Assembly: GCA_014338405.1 (NCBI GenBank)
Contig: JTDE01000255.1
Coordinates: forward strand, 191,276-255,275
Length of the DNA stretch: 64,000 bases
Reading direction: 5' to 3'
Source of the DNA: Paragonimus skrjabini miyazakii
Taxonomy: Eukaryota; Platyhelminthes; Trematoda; Plagiorchiida; Troglotrematidae
Made by a program: the position numbers and the translations under genes. This document shows, piece after piece, positions 60,201-62,363 of this stretch. Positions within the stretch are counted from its first letter, which is position 1, and every line of letters starts with the position of its first letter. Under the pieces are notes generated by a model. It did not search any database. It was not told the origin of the DNA and saw only the letters and a list, made by a program, of their open reading frames with translations.

Positions 60201-60405
60201 GATGTGCATTAGTTTTGGAATTGTACATCACATTTTGCCTGCTACCATGGCGCGGCTGAGTTCTTTAGTTTCATCGCGGAACTTTTGAAGGATAAAAGTT
60301 AAATTATCTTGATACCAACCATATCATCTGAGTGAAATGCAAACTCACATTCTTCAAACTCTCATTCTCTTCTTTCAGCGCACTGACAGTGGACGTCAGA
60401 TAGTC
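89..60405 (-). CDS. DZIP1: DZIP1/DZIP1L-like (Iguana) zinc-finger coiled-coil gene, overall span of recognised exons
   Basis: Span of the phase-consistent exon chain; the exons are listed separately. DZIP1 family proteins sit at the basal body and ciliary transition zone, support ciliogenesis and modulate Hedgehog/Gli signalling (family knowledge). The assignment rests on a single C2H2 finger preceded by the helix AQQQLMDSG, on coiled-coil segments after the finger, and on the family C-terminal block (RHEVEQLLLEQL, then LRREREQLARKHSNFMEIRE). Introns range from 125 bp to more than 10 kb and carry the transposons of this window. The N-terminal domain was not firmly located, and the 3' end lies beyond position 1, because the last exon ends in a strong donor. 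The gene extends through at least 60 kb. Its large serine-rich middle part resembles nothing I recognise in vertebrate DZIP1. Confidence 0.75.
2598..3523 (+). pseudogene. Tc1/mariner-IS630 superfamily transposase (DD34E), frameshifted
   Basis: The N-terminal part (2598-2786) encodes a helix-turn-helix beginning MADGRNYTRISPETRRRIIE. The rest (2729-3523) is in another frame, so there is a frameshift between about 2750 and 2790 and a short linker is lost or scrambled. In the second frame the RNase-H-fold residues are D110 (CWIDKTNFNLF), D195 (CNDAPCH) and E230 (SPMLNPTENVW), with 34 residues between D195 and E230. All three catalytic residues remain. This family cuts and pastes DNA at TA sites (family knowledge). 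No clear terminal inverted repeats were seen by eye. It lies inside the intron between the exons at 288 and 6215, on the opposite strand to the host gene. Confidence 0.82.
3975..4055 (+). mobile_element. RTE family 1, 3'-end fragment with hairpin
   Basis: Matches the 3' end of the RTE copy at 44.6-45.3 kb: an AAGCATCAGTG / CACTGATG inverted repeat, then a degraded trinucleotide tail (ATGATG becoming GAGGAGG). Only the last 80 or so bases are recognisable. Confidence 0.6.
5370..5870 (+). mobile_element. Degenerate Penelope-like (GIY-YIG type) element tail
   Basis: The open stretch 5390-5620 contains AFAEHLIKLNHRINLTDSFE and ILPIAEAVAIHIYSPPLCTQ, ending TLNLP. This has the layout of the C-terminal region that follows the GIY-YIG endonuclease in fluke Penelope-like elements (EHL..x..H, then an AEA-x-AI-x-x-x-x-P-x-LC-x-Q segment). 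Downstream, GCCTGATGATGAAACACCG resembles the usual 3' flank of such elements. No catalytic domain is present. Assignment is from remembered family features, so moderate. Confidence 0.42.
6215..6556 (-). CDS. DZIP1: DZIP1-like exon: C-terminal tail, part 2
   Basis: A 342-nt exon (phase 2 in, 2 out) with a TTTCACTTTATAG acceptor. It encodes a basic, Ser-rich segment and then an acidic one, with TSPKRIGQSSSPPKSPRAD and SSTDEWDSESDDFQG. Reading straight through meets a TAA at 6211-6213, but an AA|GTAAGA donor two bases before it joins exactly in phase to the exon at 288. Intron retention would simply end the protein here, so two C-termini are possible. Confidence 0.72.
7400..7737 (-). CDS. DZIP1: DZIP1-like exon: C-terminal Ser/Arg-rich tail, part 1
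   Basis: A 338-nt exon (phase 0 in, 2 out) with acceptor AATGATTTAG and a strong GTGAGT donor. It opens ALAQQVDRLAHAALSGKP, continuing the helix that ended in IRE in the previous exon, then becomes serine-, proline- and arginine-rich (for example SGSLVSSPLRSTGSGRLSD). The outgoing AA joins the G at 6556 to complete a lysine codon. Confidence 0.75.
7738..10469. other. Intron of the DZIP1-like gene, no recognised content
   Basis: 2.7 kb of A+T-rich sequence; no coding similarity or repeat recognised. Confidence 0.6.
10470..10717 (-). CDS. DZIP1: DZIP1-like exon: conserved C-terminal coiled-coil block
   Basis: A 248-nt exon (phase 1 in, 0 out) with an AATCCAG acceptor and a GTAAGA donor. It contains LRGLRHEVEQLLLEQLAERG, then STAQLNERLASLRREREQL and ends KHSNFMEIRE. 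This matches the conserved DZIP1 region of the form RHE-x-EQ-x-L-x-E-x-LE-x-x-G followed by LR-x-ER-(E/D)-x and a final IRE. Together with the zinc finger this is the second strong family marker. Some intronic sequence upstream is also open but lies outside the acceptor. Confidence 0.82.
13410..13580 (+). mobile_element. RTE family 1, 3'-UTR fragment
   Basis: Blocks such as CATAGCTTGGTTACTTTGTG and TTAGTCTGTCCTGTCC follow the order seen in the family 1 3' untranslated region at 44.98-45.15 kb (TTACAGCTTGGTTGTTTGTT). No coding sequence remains. Confidence 0.45.
13812..14370 (-). mobile_element. RTE family 2, 3' end, interrupted by an assembly gap
   Basis: Read on the minus strand, it starts with a coding remnant containing FRNARDARSVGQLIT, crosses the gap 13985-14285, and ends with GTACCTTTTGGTCAGGCTCA and a (ATG)n tail at 13812-13838. 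The same coding piece and 3' end occur at 32.73-33.21 kb on the plus strand, which defines the family. It lacks the hairpin of family 1. Confidence 0.6.
13985..14285. other. Assembly gap (301 N)
   Basis: Run of N inside an RTE copy; open frames drawn across it are meaningless. Confidence 0.99.
15971..16109 (-). CDS. Candidate exon between two DZIP1-like exons
   Basis: Open segment after an AACGCAG acceptor containing SFIDESTSKRRQDSWHKTVS, followed by a basic region with SVKQIRAELANS. The incoming phase (1) fits the exon at 17741, but the obvious donor GG|GTAGGC leaves phase 2, which does not fit the exon at 10717. A weaker donor (A|GTACAC, exon end 15981) would fit. Without transcript data this remains unproven; it could also be part of an old repeat. 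Confidence 0.28.
17741..18113 (-). CDS. DZIP1: DZIP1-like exon: Ser/Pro-rich linker
   Basis: A 373-nt exon (phase 0 in, 1 out) with a GCCCCAG acceptor after a 125-bp intron. It begins SPVRRGRVVHVGSPTPVYDQ, is serine-, proline- and arginine-rich in the middle, and ends near TTSGASSGLL. Two donors preserve phase 1: G|GTTTCG at 17741, used here, and A|GTGGGT, which would end the exon at 17753. The residues lost or gained by that choice are few. Probable disordered linker before the C-terminal coiled coil. Confidence 0.65.
18239..19213 (-). CDS. DZIP1: DZIP1-like large exon: Ser/Thr-rich region with a basic cluster
   Basis: A 975-nt exon (325 codons, phase 0/0) with a GGATTTTAG acceptor and a CCAACG|GTCAGT donor. 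It begins ITNVSYATGDAPMRDMSQ. Visible features are serine-rich stretches near the N-terminal third, a strongly basic cluster around residues 185-200 (RRPSRKRKRVRKRVRS, nuclear-localisation-like) and an acidic segment TDDEEFTAELGHEELNDLSR. It is longer than any single DZIP1 exon I know in vertebrates, so this part of the protein is probably lineage-specific. It is followed by a short 125-bp intron. Function unknown; placement rests on phase and strand. Confidence 0.68.
21137..21196 (-). CDS. DZIP1: DZIP1-like 60-nt exon, copy 2 of a duplicated exon
   Basis: Exactly 60 nt (20 codons, phase 0/0) with a CATTCTCAG acceptor and a GTATGC donor. The peptide FSPTRVVQPVEMREPSPPGK shares the RVV-x-P-(I/V)-E-x-RE-x-SP framework with the exon at 26229-26170. 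Because both are multiples of three in phase 0, either or both may be included in a transcript without frame change. Confidence 0.65.
21985..22050 (-). repeat. tRNA-like relic (possible SINE head)
   Basis: On the minus strand a B-box-like GGAGTTCAGATCC follows, at tRNA-like spacing, an A-box-like TATCTACTGAGG. No stable cloverleaf was verified. Confidence 0.25.
26170..26229 (-). CDS. DZIP1: DZIP1-like 60-nt exon, copy 1 of a duplicated exon
   Basis: Exactly 60 nt (20 codons, phase 0/0) with a TTCCTTCAG acceptor and a GTATGT donor. The peptide PSPKRVVLPIEVREQSPIRK is 12/20 identical to the exon at 21196-21137, and most of the remaining codon changes in shared residues are third-position. A basic, proline-flanked SP-K-R motif may be a phosphorylation site (inference). 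Confidence 0.65.
27660..27703 (-). CDS. DZIP1: DZIP1-like 44-nt exon that restores reading phase
   Basis: A very small exon (2 nt plus 14 codons, phase 1 in, 0 out) with a good CTTTACAG acceptor and a GTATGT donor. With the A left by the 30874 exon, the first codon becomes AAC (N), followed by ASNLGELVDDLPTM. It converts phase 1 into the phase 0 required by the next exon at 26229. No known motif. Confidence 0.6.
28191..29392 (-). mobile_element. RTE family 1 retrotransposon, 5'-truncated
   Basis: Minus-strand open frame (stop near 28451) covering the end of a reverse transcriptase: LADDKVLLFDNLQAAQA with the ADD of the polymerase active site, then RFVYLGSCIS, LLYGSETWPIRVEDVNRLQV, HLHRLRWLGHVLRMPANRLP, ending in LSELSVK. 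This order is the thumb and C-terminal tail of fluke RTE elements. After the stop come about 230 nt of untranslated region, the CATCAGTG hairpin and a (ATG)n tail at 28191-28215. The apurinic endonuclease and most of the polymerase are missing, so it is dead on arrival. The reading frame itself is nearly intact, which suggests a fairly recent insertion. Confidence 0.88.
29395..29458. repeat. Short tandem repeat (about 27-bp unit, two copies plus partial)
   Basis: GCGCTGAGACTTTCGTGCCG followed by AACTTCGT occurs twice in direct tandem, with a partial third GTGCGCTGA, right at the 5' truncation point of the RTE copy. Confidence 0.8.
30874..30979 (-). CDS. DZIP1: DZIP1-like exon: coiled coil
   Basis: A 106-nt exon (phase 0 in, 1 out) between an AAACCAG acceptor and GTAAGT donor. 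It encodes RDMEMLRMTFEKELREIHLQ followed by a helix ending AELRSKR. With the previous exon it rebuilds the family pattern EEH-R-x-x-x-x-LR-x-x-F-x-KE-x-x-E. The odd outgoing phase is corrected by the 44-nt exon at 27703, which supports both calls. Confidence 0.7.
32505..33210 (+). mobile_element. RTE family 2 copy with inverted 5' segment
   Basis: Two pieces of one element meet near 32730. From 32729 down to about 32508, the minus strand encodes VDRFTYLGSTISSACNIADE and continues to RVYNECVRSTLLYGS. From 32731 upward, the plus strand encodes the next part of the same protein (FDHRCLHRKWTDRVSN, then GHVLHMLADRLPYRALY) and ends in the family 2 3' end with a GATGATGATG tail at 33194-33208. In the element the order is VDRF..LLYGS, about 15 residues, FDHRC. 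The inverted piece is therefore the upstream part, with a small loss. Frameshifts and stops are present. Confidence 0.75.
34299..34573 (+). repeat. 5' LTR of Gypsy/CsRn1-like element
   Basis: 275 bp, starts TGTGGCATCCGCGCCTGCCG and ends GTAACA (TG..CA ends). Near-copy of 37764-38034, with about 20 differences by eye and a 4-bp length difference mid-LTR. The bases that follow (TTTGACGAACGAG) do not look like a standard tRNA primer-binding site beginning TGG. Confidence 0.9.
34730..35400 (+). pseudogene. Gag remnant with zinc knuckles
   Basis: Begins with a helix-rich stretch (LLRQHLGSEGHFDALRVYDR), shifts frame near 34935 and stops at 35112, then continues in a third frame. Near 35260-35370 are two cysteine/histidine knuckles: CYRCGEKHEAVTDC (Cx2Cx3Hx5C, irregular) and CHICGKIGHIARVC (canonical CCHC). 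Gag would package element RNA (family knowledge). Not translatable as one protein. Confidence 0.8.
35470..35960 (+). pseudogene. Aspartic protease region of Pol
   Basis: Contains the active-site motif LEIDTGASVTLIN and the flap/second motif NLLGRNWL, typical of retroelement proteases, and joins the Gag zinc knuckles in the same frame (35295-35960). A frame change near 35900 separates it from the reverse transcriptase. Confidence 0.85.
35902..36462 (+). pseudogene. Reverse transcriptase region of Pol
   Basis: Contains the Gypsy RT signatures SSWSAPIVPVQKPDGSVRIC, YPIPKIEDLY, KLDLSHAHSQ, LPFGIHSVPAIFQR and the catalytic YLDDIIISG. The block after YLDD runs out at a stop near 36462, then resumes in the next frame. 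Catalytic aspartates are intact, but the open frame is not continuous with the rest of Pol. Confidence 0.9.
36492..37088 (+). pseudogene. RT connection and RNase H region of Pol
   Basis: Contains NVSELQSFIGMIAHYSRFIP and LAPLYNLLRKEVRWHW of the thumb/connection, then the Gypsy RNase H pattern CDVSPWGVGAVLSHRM, PIAFASRSPAPAEKNYAQLD KEAL and YTDHKPL. Ends at a TAG at 37086-37088, where intact relatives continue into a tether and integrase. Confidence 0.88.
37089..37510 (+). pseudogene. Integrase remnant lacking the catalytic core
   Basis: After the RNase H, short pieces typical of the tether remain (GKTNQVVDALSRMPSG and, in another frame, MELSLEQGCLLF, which normally precedes the HHCC zinc domain). 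The sequence then passes at about 37375-37400 directly to RDLNVNDPVYIKLPHEEGWK, typical of the integrase C-terminal domain. The whole HHCC and DD35E core, normally more than 250 residues, is absent. Several stops occur. Confidence 0.75.
37749..37763 (+). other. Polypurine tract
   Basis: AAAGGGGGAAAGAA sits directly against the 3' LTR, the usual plus-strand primer site of LTR elements. Confidence 0.85.
37764..38034 (+). repeat. 3' LTR of Gypsy/CsRn1-like element
   Basis: 271 bp, TG..CA ends, directly after the polypurine tract. Near-copy of 34299-34573; differences cluster in the second half. Confidence 0.9.
39262..39634 (-). repeat. tRNA-derived SINE with inverted second tail
   Basis: 39262-39520 is a minus-strand copy of the SINE at 52.8-53.1 kb: the body GAGCTCGTCAGTGGTGCATA and the tRNA-like CCAAGACTTGAACCAC (B box on the minus strand) are present. 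At 39568-39632 the tail recurs in the opposite direction (GAGTCTAGTGCTTCTGAGTG .. GATGTTCAACTTGAAATTAA), so the unit has inverted ends of roughly 65-90 bp. Confidence 0.65.
41685..41879 (-). CDS. DZIP1: DZIP1-like exon: coiled coil with an acidic/Gln linker
   Basis: A 195-nt exon (65 codons, phase 0/0) with a TTTCTTTTCAG acceptor and a GTGAGT donor. It begins SGSLEKDVRELLSQLKSNQG, a coiled-coil heptad stretch, has a linker containing FVGGPDEAQAGAI, and ends PPEWQTAMMEEHR. The last part resembles the DZIP1 segment of the form W..x..EEHQ that precedes a long helix, and it runs in frame into the 30979 exon. Both splice sites are strong. Confidence 0.72.
42118..42540 (-). repeat. tRNA-derived SINE copy and adjacent tail fragment
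   Basis: 42118-42336 is a minus-strand copy with GATCTCACGTTAAGTGTGACC and GAACATTCAACCACTTTCC. 42478-42540 (TTAATTTCAATCTGAATATC, then ACTCACATTCGATCGCAGC) is a further tail fragment in the same orientation. The tRNA-like part is strongly diverged. Confidence 0.55.
43640..45341 (+). mobile_element. RTE family 1 copy with inverted 5' segment
   Basis: From about 44627 down to 43640 the minus strand carries the 5' leader and apurinic endonuclease start of an RTE element (LPTDVCCISESRI, RYWLYTSGDSTSAVTGQAGV and GIILKSTAAASLIDWIPDA). From about 44628 the plus strand carries the C-terminal tail (CQTSSFVQSLHLHRLRWLRH, in-frame TAG after GGQMMT), the 3' untranslated region, the CATCAGTG hairpin and a long (ATG)n tail to 45341. 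The middle of the element (rest of endonuclease and polymerase) is absent. The tail sequence is close to the 28-29 kb copy. Confidence 0.8.
45229..45341. repeat. (ATG)n microsatellite, RTE tail
   Basis: About 110 bp of ATG/GAT triplets with a few interruptions (GTG, ATA), directly after the family 1 3' hairpin. The methionine-rich open frame across it is not a gene. Confidence 0.95.
46690..46880 (+). mobile_element. Possible degenerate RTE tail fragment
   Basis: LRFRELVHVL..INRLPYRHTLSML vaguely follows the RWLGHVLRMP..NRLPHRALF order of RTE C-termini. Heavily decayed. Confidence 0.3.
47092..47341 (-). CDS. Unassigned exon-like ORF in the 41880-54838 intron
   Basis: About 250 nt of open frame after a CAGTGTAG acceptor, ending at a GT|GTAAGT donor. 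The peptide contains DDKAYSLDTYAQLSCESEKS and a basic helix ending TMTDKFKQTKSHG. It is not phase-compatible with the exons on either side as drawn, and nothing in it is recognised. Confidence 0.22.
48402..48501. other. Assembly gap (100 N)
   Basis: Exactly 100 N, the usual placeholder for an unsized scaffold gap. Confidence 0.99.
49855..50290 (+). mobile_element. RTE family 1, decayed 3' end
   Basis: Remnant of the C-terminal coding tail (GTCTGCGAATTAATTACG region), the C/T-rich 3' untranslated region and the hairpin AAGCATCAGTG / CACTGATG, followed by GATGATTG. Confidence 0.65.
50435..50665 (-). mobile_element. RTE family 1, decayed 3'-UTR in opposite orientation
   Basis: Minus-strand match to the 3' untranslated region (ACATCGGTGGTTTGCACC, AACTTGTAAACAATCC); one arm of the hairpin has decayed. 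It faces the copy that ends at 50290. Confidence 0.5.
51000..51225 (-). repeat. tRNA-derived SINE fragment
   Basis: Contains ATGAGGCGAATCTGCTGCCC and GCGCCATTGGTGTCACATTA, the reverse of the GTGAGGTCAATGGCGCAGTG core of the family. Confidence 0.5.
51308..51580 (+). repeat. tRNA-derived SINE copy
   Basis: Plus-strand copy (GGTGGTTGAGCGTTTACATA, TACTGTGAGGTTAATGATGC, GAGCTCTGGCGAGAGC). The tRNA-like core is altered. Confidence 0.55.
51604..52132 (+). mobile_element. Solo LTR (Gypsy-like) with 4-bp target duplication
   Basis: 529 bp beginning TGTGGGGGAATGTCAG and ending CCGCTACA, flanked on both sides by ATAA (51600-51603 and 52133-52136). AATAAA lies near the 3' end (52095-52100). The TGTGGGGGAATGTCAG start is typical of Gypsy LTRs. 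Inside, a unit of about 190 bp occurs twice imperfectly (GTGCGTTCAAAAACCTACGG and GTACGTTCAAAGCCTACAGT). No second LTR or coding region is present, and the sequence is unrelated to the LTRs at 34-38 kb. Open frames across it (51588-51983) are not a gene. Confidence 0.7.
52822..53075 (+). repeat. tRNA-derived SINE, best-preserved copy
   Basis: Contains an A-box-like TGGCGCAGTGATAAAC (52878 onward), a B box GGTTCAAGTCC (52922-52932), then a tRNA-unrelated body (GATATGCACCACTGGCGAGC, GTCTAGTGCTTCC) and a tail ending GATGTTCAATC. The A-to-B spacing is that of a tRNA gene, so the head is tRNA-derived; polymerase III transcription would be expected (family knowledge). Confidence 0.75.
53368..54660 (-). 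mobile_element. Decayed non-LTR retrotransposon with reverse transcriptase pieces
   Basis: Minus strand: 54645-54436 encodes SEKSNELVDATWKISQDSLY and ESRLAEKADEVETAFDLGNT, the linker before the RT domain of fluke RTE-like elements; 53964-53779 encodes MNRHGFRPRREFIDQISTLC and FRTYCLPPIGI, the RT block that usually reads NRAGFRPGRGCIDQI. A CATCATCATC tail with remnants of the 3' untranslated region lies at 53368-53450. Frameshifts and stops throughout. Confidence 0.7.
54839..54912 (-). CDS. Candidate exon in the DZIP1-like chain, following 54983
   Basis: A 74-nt open segment (phase 1 in, 0 out) ending CAG|GTACTT. The peptide reads CPMGTEDIVYDTPAVMVPID and then RDQQ. The incoming phase matches the 55088-54983 segment and the outgoing phase 0 matches the exon at 41879, so both can be placed in the gene without breaking frame. 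The acceptor (CTTGAG) is weak, which limits confidence. Confidence 0.42.
54983..55088 (-). CDS. Candidate exon in the DZIP1-like chain
   Basis: An open segment of 106 nt (phase 0 in, 1 out) with a GTAAAT donor. Two acceptors are possible: AACAG at 55089-55090 gives phase 0, and CCCAG eight bases upstream gives phase 1. The phase-0 choice fits the zinc-finger exon or the 55423-55355 segment upstream. The peptide includes FAWRDLLLSQQSAQLTFLDQ and ends ..KERLGDTLNS. It joins the 54912 segment in frame (split alanine codon). The function of this stretch is not recognised. Confidence 0.45.
55355..55423 (-). CDS. Candidate exon, possibly DZIP1-like, after the zinc finger
   Basis: A 69-nt open segment (23 codons, phase 0/0) between a TTACAG acceptor and a GTAAAA donor, encoding WQLVRNAVMSNYYLMRFTEF and three more residues. 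Its phase fits between the zinc-finger exon and the segment at 55088. No family similarity is recognised, and the donor is only moderate. It could be a lineage-specific exon or a chance open stretch. Confidence 0.33.
57940..58245 (-). CDS. DZIP1: DZIP1-like exon carrying the single C2H2 zinc finger
   Basis: A 306-nt exon (102 codons, phase 0/0) with a pyrimidine-rich TTTTTTCAG acceptor and a GTAATT donor. Residues 1-35 form a basic, glutamine-rich coiled coil. The finger spans residues 47-68 as C-x2-C-x12-H-x4-H (C47, C50, H63, H68), with the core CLYCPKAFLNASFLAAHIHR. The preceding AQQQLM matches the (S/A)TQQLM helix of vertebrate DZIP1 and DZIP1L, where one finger follows this helix. After the finger comes a histidine/glutamine/proline-rich stretch. 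This exon is the anchor for the gene call. Confidence 0.88.
58478..58546 (-). CDS. Unassigned exon-like ORF inside a DZIP1-like intron
   Basis: 69 nt (phase 1/1) ending in a strong GTGAGT donor, reading TSRSPKNQLGKLSRVDAFFI. As with the 58816 segment, the phase does not fit the flanking DZIP1-like exons. Several internal acceptors are possible. Confidence 0.2.
58816..59026 (-). CDS. Unassigned exon-like ORF inside a DZIP1-like intron
   Basis: 211 nt open in one frame only (phase 1 in, 2 out), with a GTGTGTAG acceptor and a GTGAGA donor. The peptide includes RTMQRLLLSTRVICEYEEKD and ends EDNRPFQIQLAYV. It cannot sit between the exons at 60349 and 58245, which join phase 0 to phase 0. It may belong to a nested gene, a decayed exon or chance. 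Confidence 0.25.
59685..59765 (-). repeat. tRNA-like sequence (tRNA pseudogene or SINE head)
   Basis: On the minus strand CAGTTCAGGTGGTAGAAC (A box region) is followed by GGTTCGAATCC (B box, 59691-59701). Both promoter boxes are excellent, but I could not draw a clean acceptor stem and anticodon arm, so a functional tRNA gene is not claimed. Confidence 0.45.
60349..60405 (-). CDS. DZIP1: DZIP1-like exon: start of the coiled coil before the zinc finger
   Basis: A 57-nt exon (19 codons, phase 0/0) between a CACAG acceptor and a GTGAGT donor. The peptide DYLTSTVSALKEENESLKN aligns with the family segment that reads roughly EFLTSQL..LEE, just after the N-terminal domain. It joins in frame to the zinc-finger exon at 58245. 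Short length makes chance a possibility, but frame, splice sites and position all agree. The upstream partner exon, which should encode the helix ending near YLLHSQ, was not found. Confidence 0.6.
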
Positions 60406-60872
60406 CTGTGAGTACTTAGGGAAGGATGAAAGGAAGATTGAGGTTGAGTGCCAGTTAAGAAAATATAATTGGAACGAGCATTACCTTAATAGGATAATGG
60501 AGAATTTTGATCGTTACGGACAAAAATTTCTATGCGCTTACAATCCATACGCATGCAATAAGTGAGTACCCGGGGCTGTTATGTAGTTCGTACCAAAACC
60601 CCATAACTGTCAAATGTTGGCTTTATCCATACACTAAGGTACTTCGAAACGTTATAGTTTGGGTCTGCGTCTTGTTGGCATATAACCCAATTTTTTCACA
60701 TCTAATGATCGAACATTTCTCAATGAAGTAAGAAAAATAAGGCAGAAAATTTGGACGTTTTCTTAAGATGGAGATAAGTGATATAGAAACTTAGATTTGA
60801 GGTTAAATAGTGGTTTTTACTTGTATCAATACGCGAAATACAATCGTCGATAAGAATTTGTGTGAAACTTAC

Positions 60873-60900
60873 TCTGAACTCCTTTTGTAAATGAGATAGG
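60873..60900 (-). CDS. Possible 28-nt microexon
   Basis: A GCTAAG acceptor and a GTAAGT donor enclose 28 nt. In the frame that leaves phase 0 for the exon at 60405 it reads LSHLQKEFR. Required incoming phase (2) does not match the 61093 segment. Evidence is splice signals only. Confidence 0.2.
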
Positions 60901-61092
60901 CTTAGCAAACAACTTACGGACATGTCAGATCGTACAATTTTTAACTAAAATTTATAAATTTTATTAGGGTGCACGATTGCAAAATCAATGAACGCTGTTA
61001 ATGTTTATCGTGTCGTCACTTTTATCTATCAAATTGTCATAAAGATAGTCGGACTTTCACGATAGGGGAGAGAAAATATACCAAATTCTTAC

Positions 61093-61184
61093 CGGAAATT
61101 GACATTTCTTGTTCTCACGTGGCGTAAACAGATCAACTACTTCACAAACGTTGTAGATCGAAATTGCTGTTGCCAGACGATGTA
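61093..61184 (-). CDS. Unassigned exon-like ORF (N-terminal candidate)
   Basis: 92 nt (phase 1 in, 0 out) with a CCTTCAAG acceptor and GTAAGA donor; the other two frames contain stops. The peptide contains HRLATAISIYNVCEVVDLFT and ends RENKKCQFP. The outgoing phase 0 would join the coiled-coil exon at 60405, but that junction would omit the helix normally found there in DZIP1. Identity not recognised. Confidence 0.3.
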
Positions 61185-62270
61185 CTTGAAGGTTAAAACG
61201 GTCATTATAGATAGGCCTTTGGTAATAAAGCCCGAAGTGAGTTGTGATGCTAAGCATGAAACCAGGGACAAACTAATTATAAACGGTAGGCTTATCCCAG
61301 ATAGTCACACTTCATCTTCTGTATTAACCCTTTGTACACTGCTAACAGATATGTGAATGTAAATAAGTTACGAAAATGGAAAACACTGGGGAGGATATAT
61401 AATTCCATCATAGGTGTGCACATCGTGAGCCTAATGTACCTCGATTAAGGAAATTTGCATTCACTGAAGGAAATGTGATAAGCAGTTCAAAACTCCTTCA
61501 CTGTGAACAAAAACGAAGGCTCGGTAAGTCCTGATCATAAATTCCTGTTTGTAGATATTGTTACTCTCATAGCATATCTTCACGAAGCTTTAATGGTCTC
61601 GAAGTTGCAAGCAAAACAGCTGAAACATTGTTCATCAGTCGTGGCTGCAGTCATGTTTGCATATCCAGGATAGTGGTGCATAGCCACAGGAAGAACCAGG
61701 TAATCGCCTCATTGATGCACTGGTCCACTGCCTCTCAATCTAAATGGACACTGAGAAGCAGTGCTTCTTGTACAGACAGTAAACGTGAACAATATTCCAT
61801 GCTGAAAGCGTCGGAAATTATGAAACGGTTTTCACATTATTCGACCTATAGTTGATGTTTCAGAATATACCTATTTTGACACAATTTTGCTCTAGATCGA
61901 ACGTCAAGGGTTCTCAATGTTAATGGCTTCGCTATTGTATAGGCGTTTCAGTGAGCCTCAATGCCAATAATGTTCCAGTTTTACTGGAGCTCATCAGATG
62001 GTTGAATTCTGATTTTGTGTTGGTAGAGTTGGTATATTGAGGTCCCCTTTGCTAGCTTTCACTAAGCATCACCTAATTTTCACATCCAAATATTCGGCTG
62101 TGGTTAAATTGGACCATTTACCCGTACTCTTTAAAGGGTCTATAGATTGATGATGACCACAGAAGGCACAATAAAAACAAGTCACAAAACAGAGCGTGCA
62201 GCCCGCATGCAGGTAGGTCATATCCCTTCTCGCTAACAATCAACAGAGGTGTCAACCACCTGATACTCAC

Positions 62271-62363
62271 AGCATCTAGTTTCGACATCTCTCTCATACG
62301 AAAATATTCAGTAACATCAAAGTCATAAACATTGCTATCACTAGATACTTCGTAAATTCGTTT
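62271..62363 (-). CDS. Unassigned exon-like ORF (N-terminal candidate)
   Basis: 93 nt (31 codons, phase 0/0) between a pyrimidine-rich TTTTTGGCAG acceptor and a GTGAGT donor. The peptide contains YDFDVTEYFRMREMSKLDA. The RMREMSKLD part faintly recalls the WRR-x-x-x-ID core of the DZIP1 N-terminal domain, but the conserved tryptophan is absent and no phase-compatible partner exon was found downstream. It may be a divergent DZIP1 exon, another gene or chance. Confidence 0.3.
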
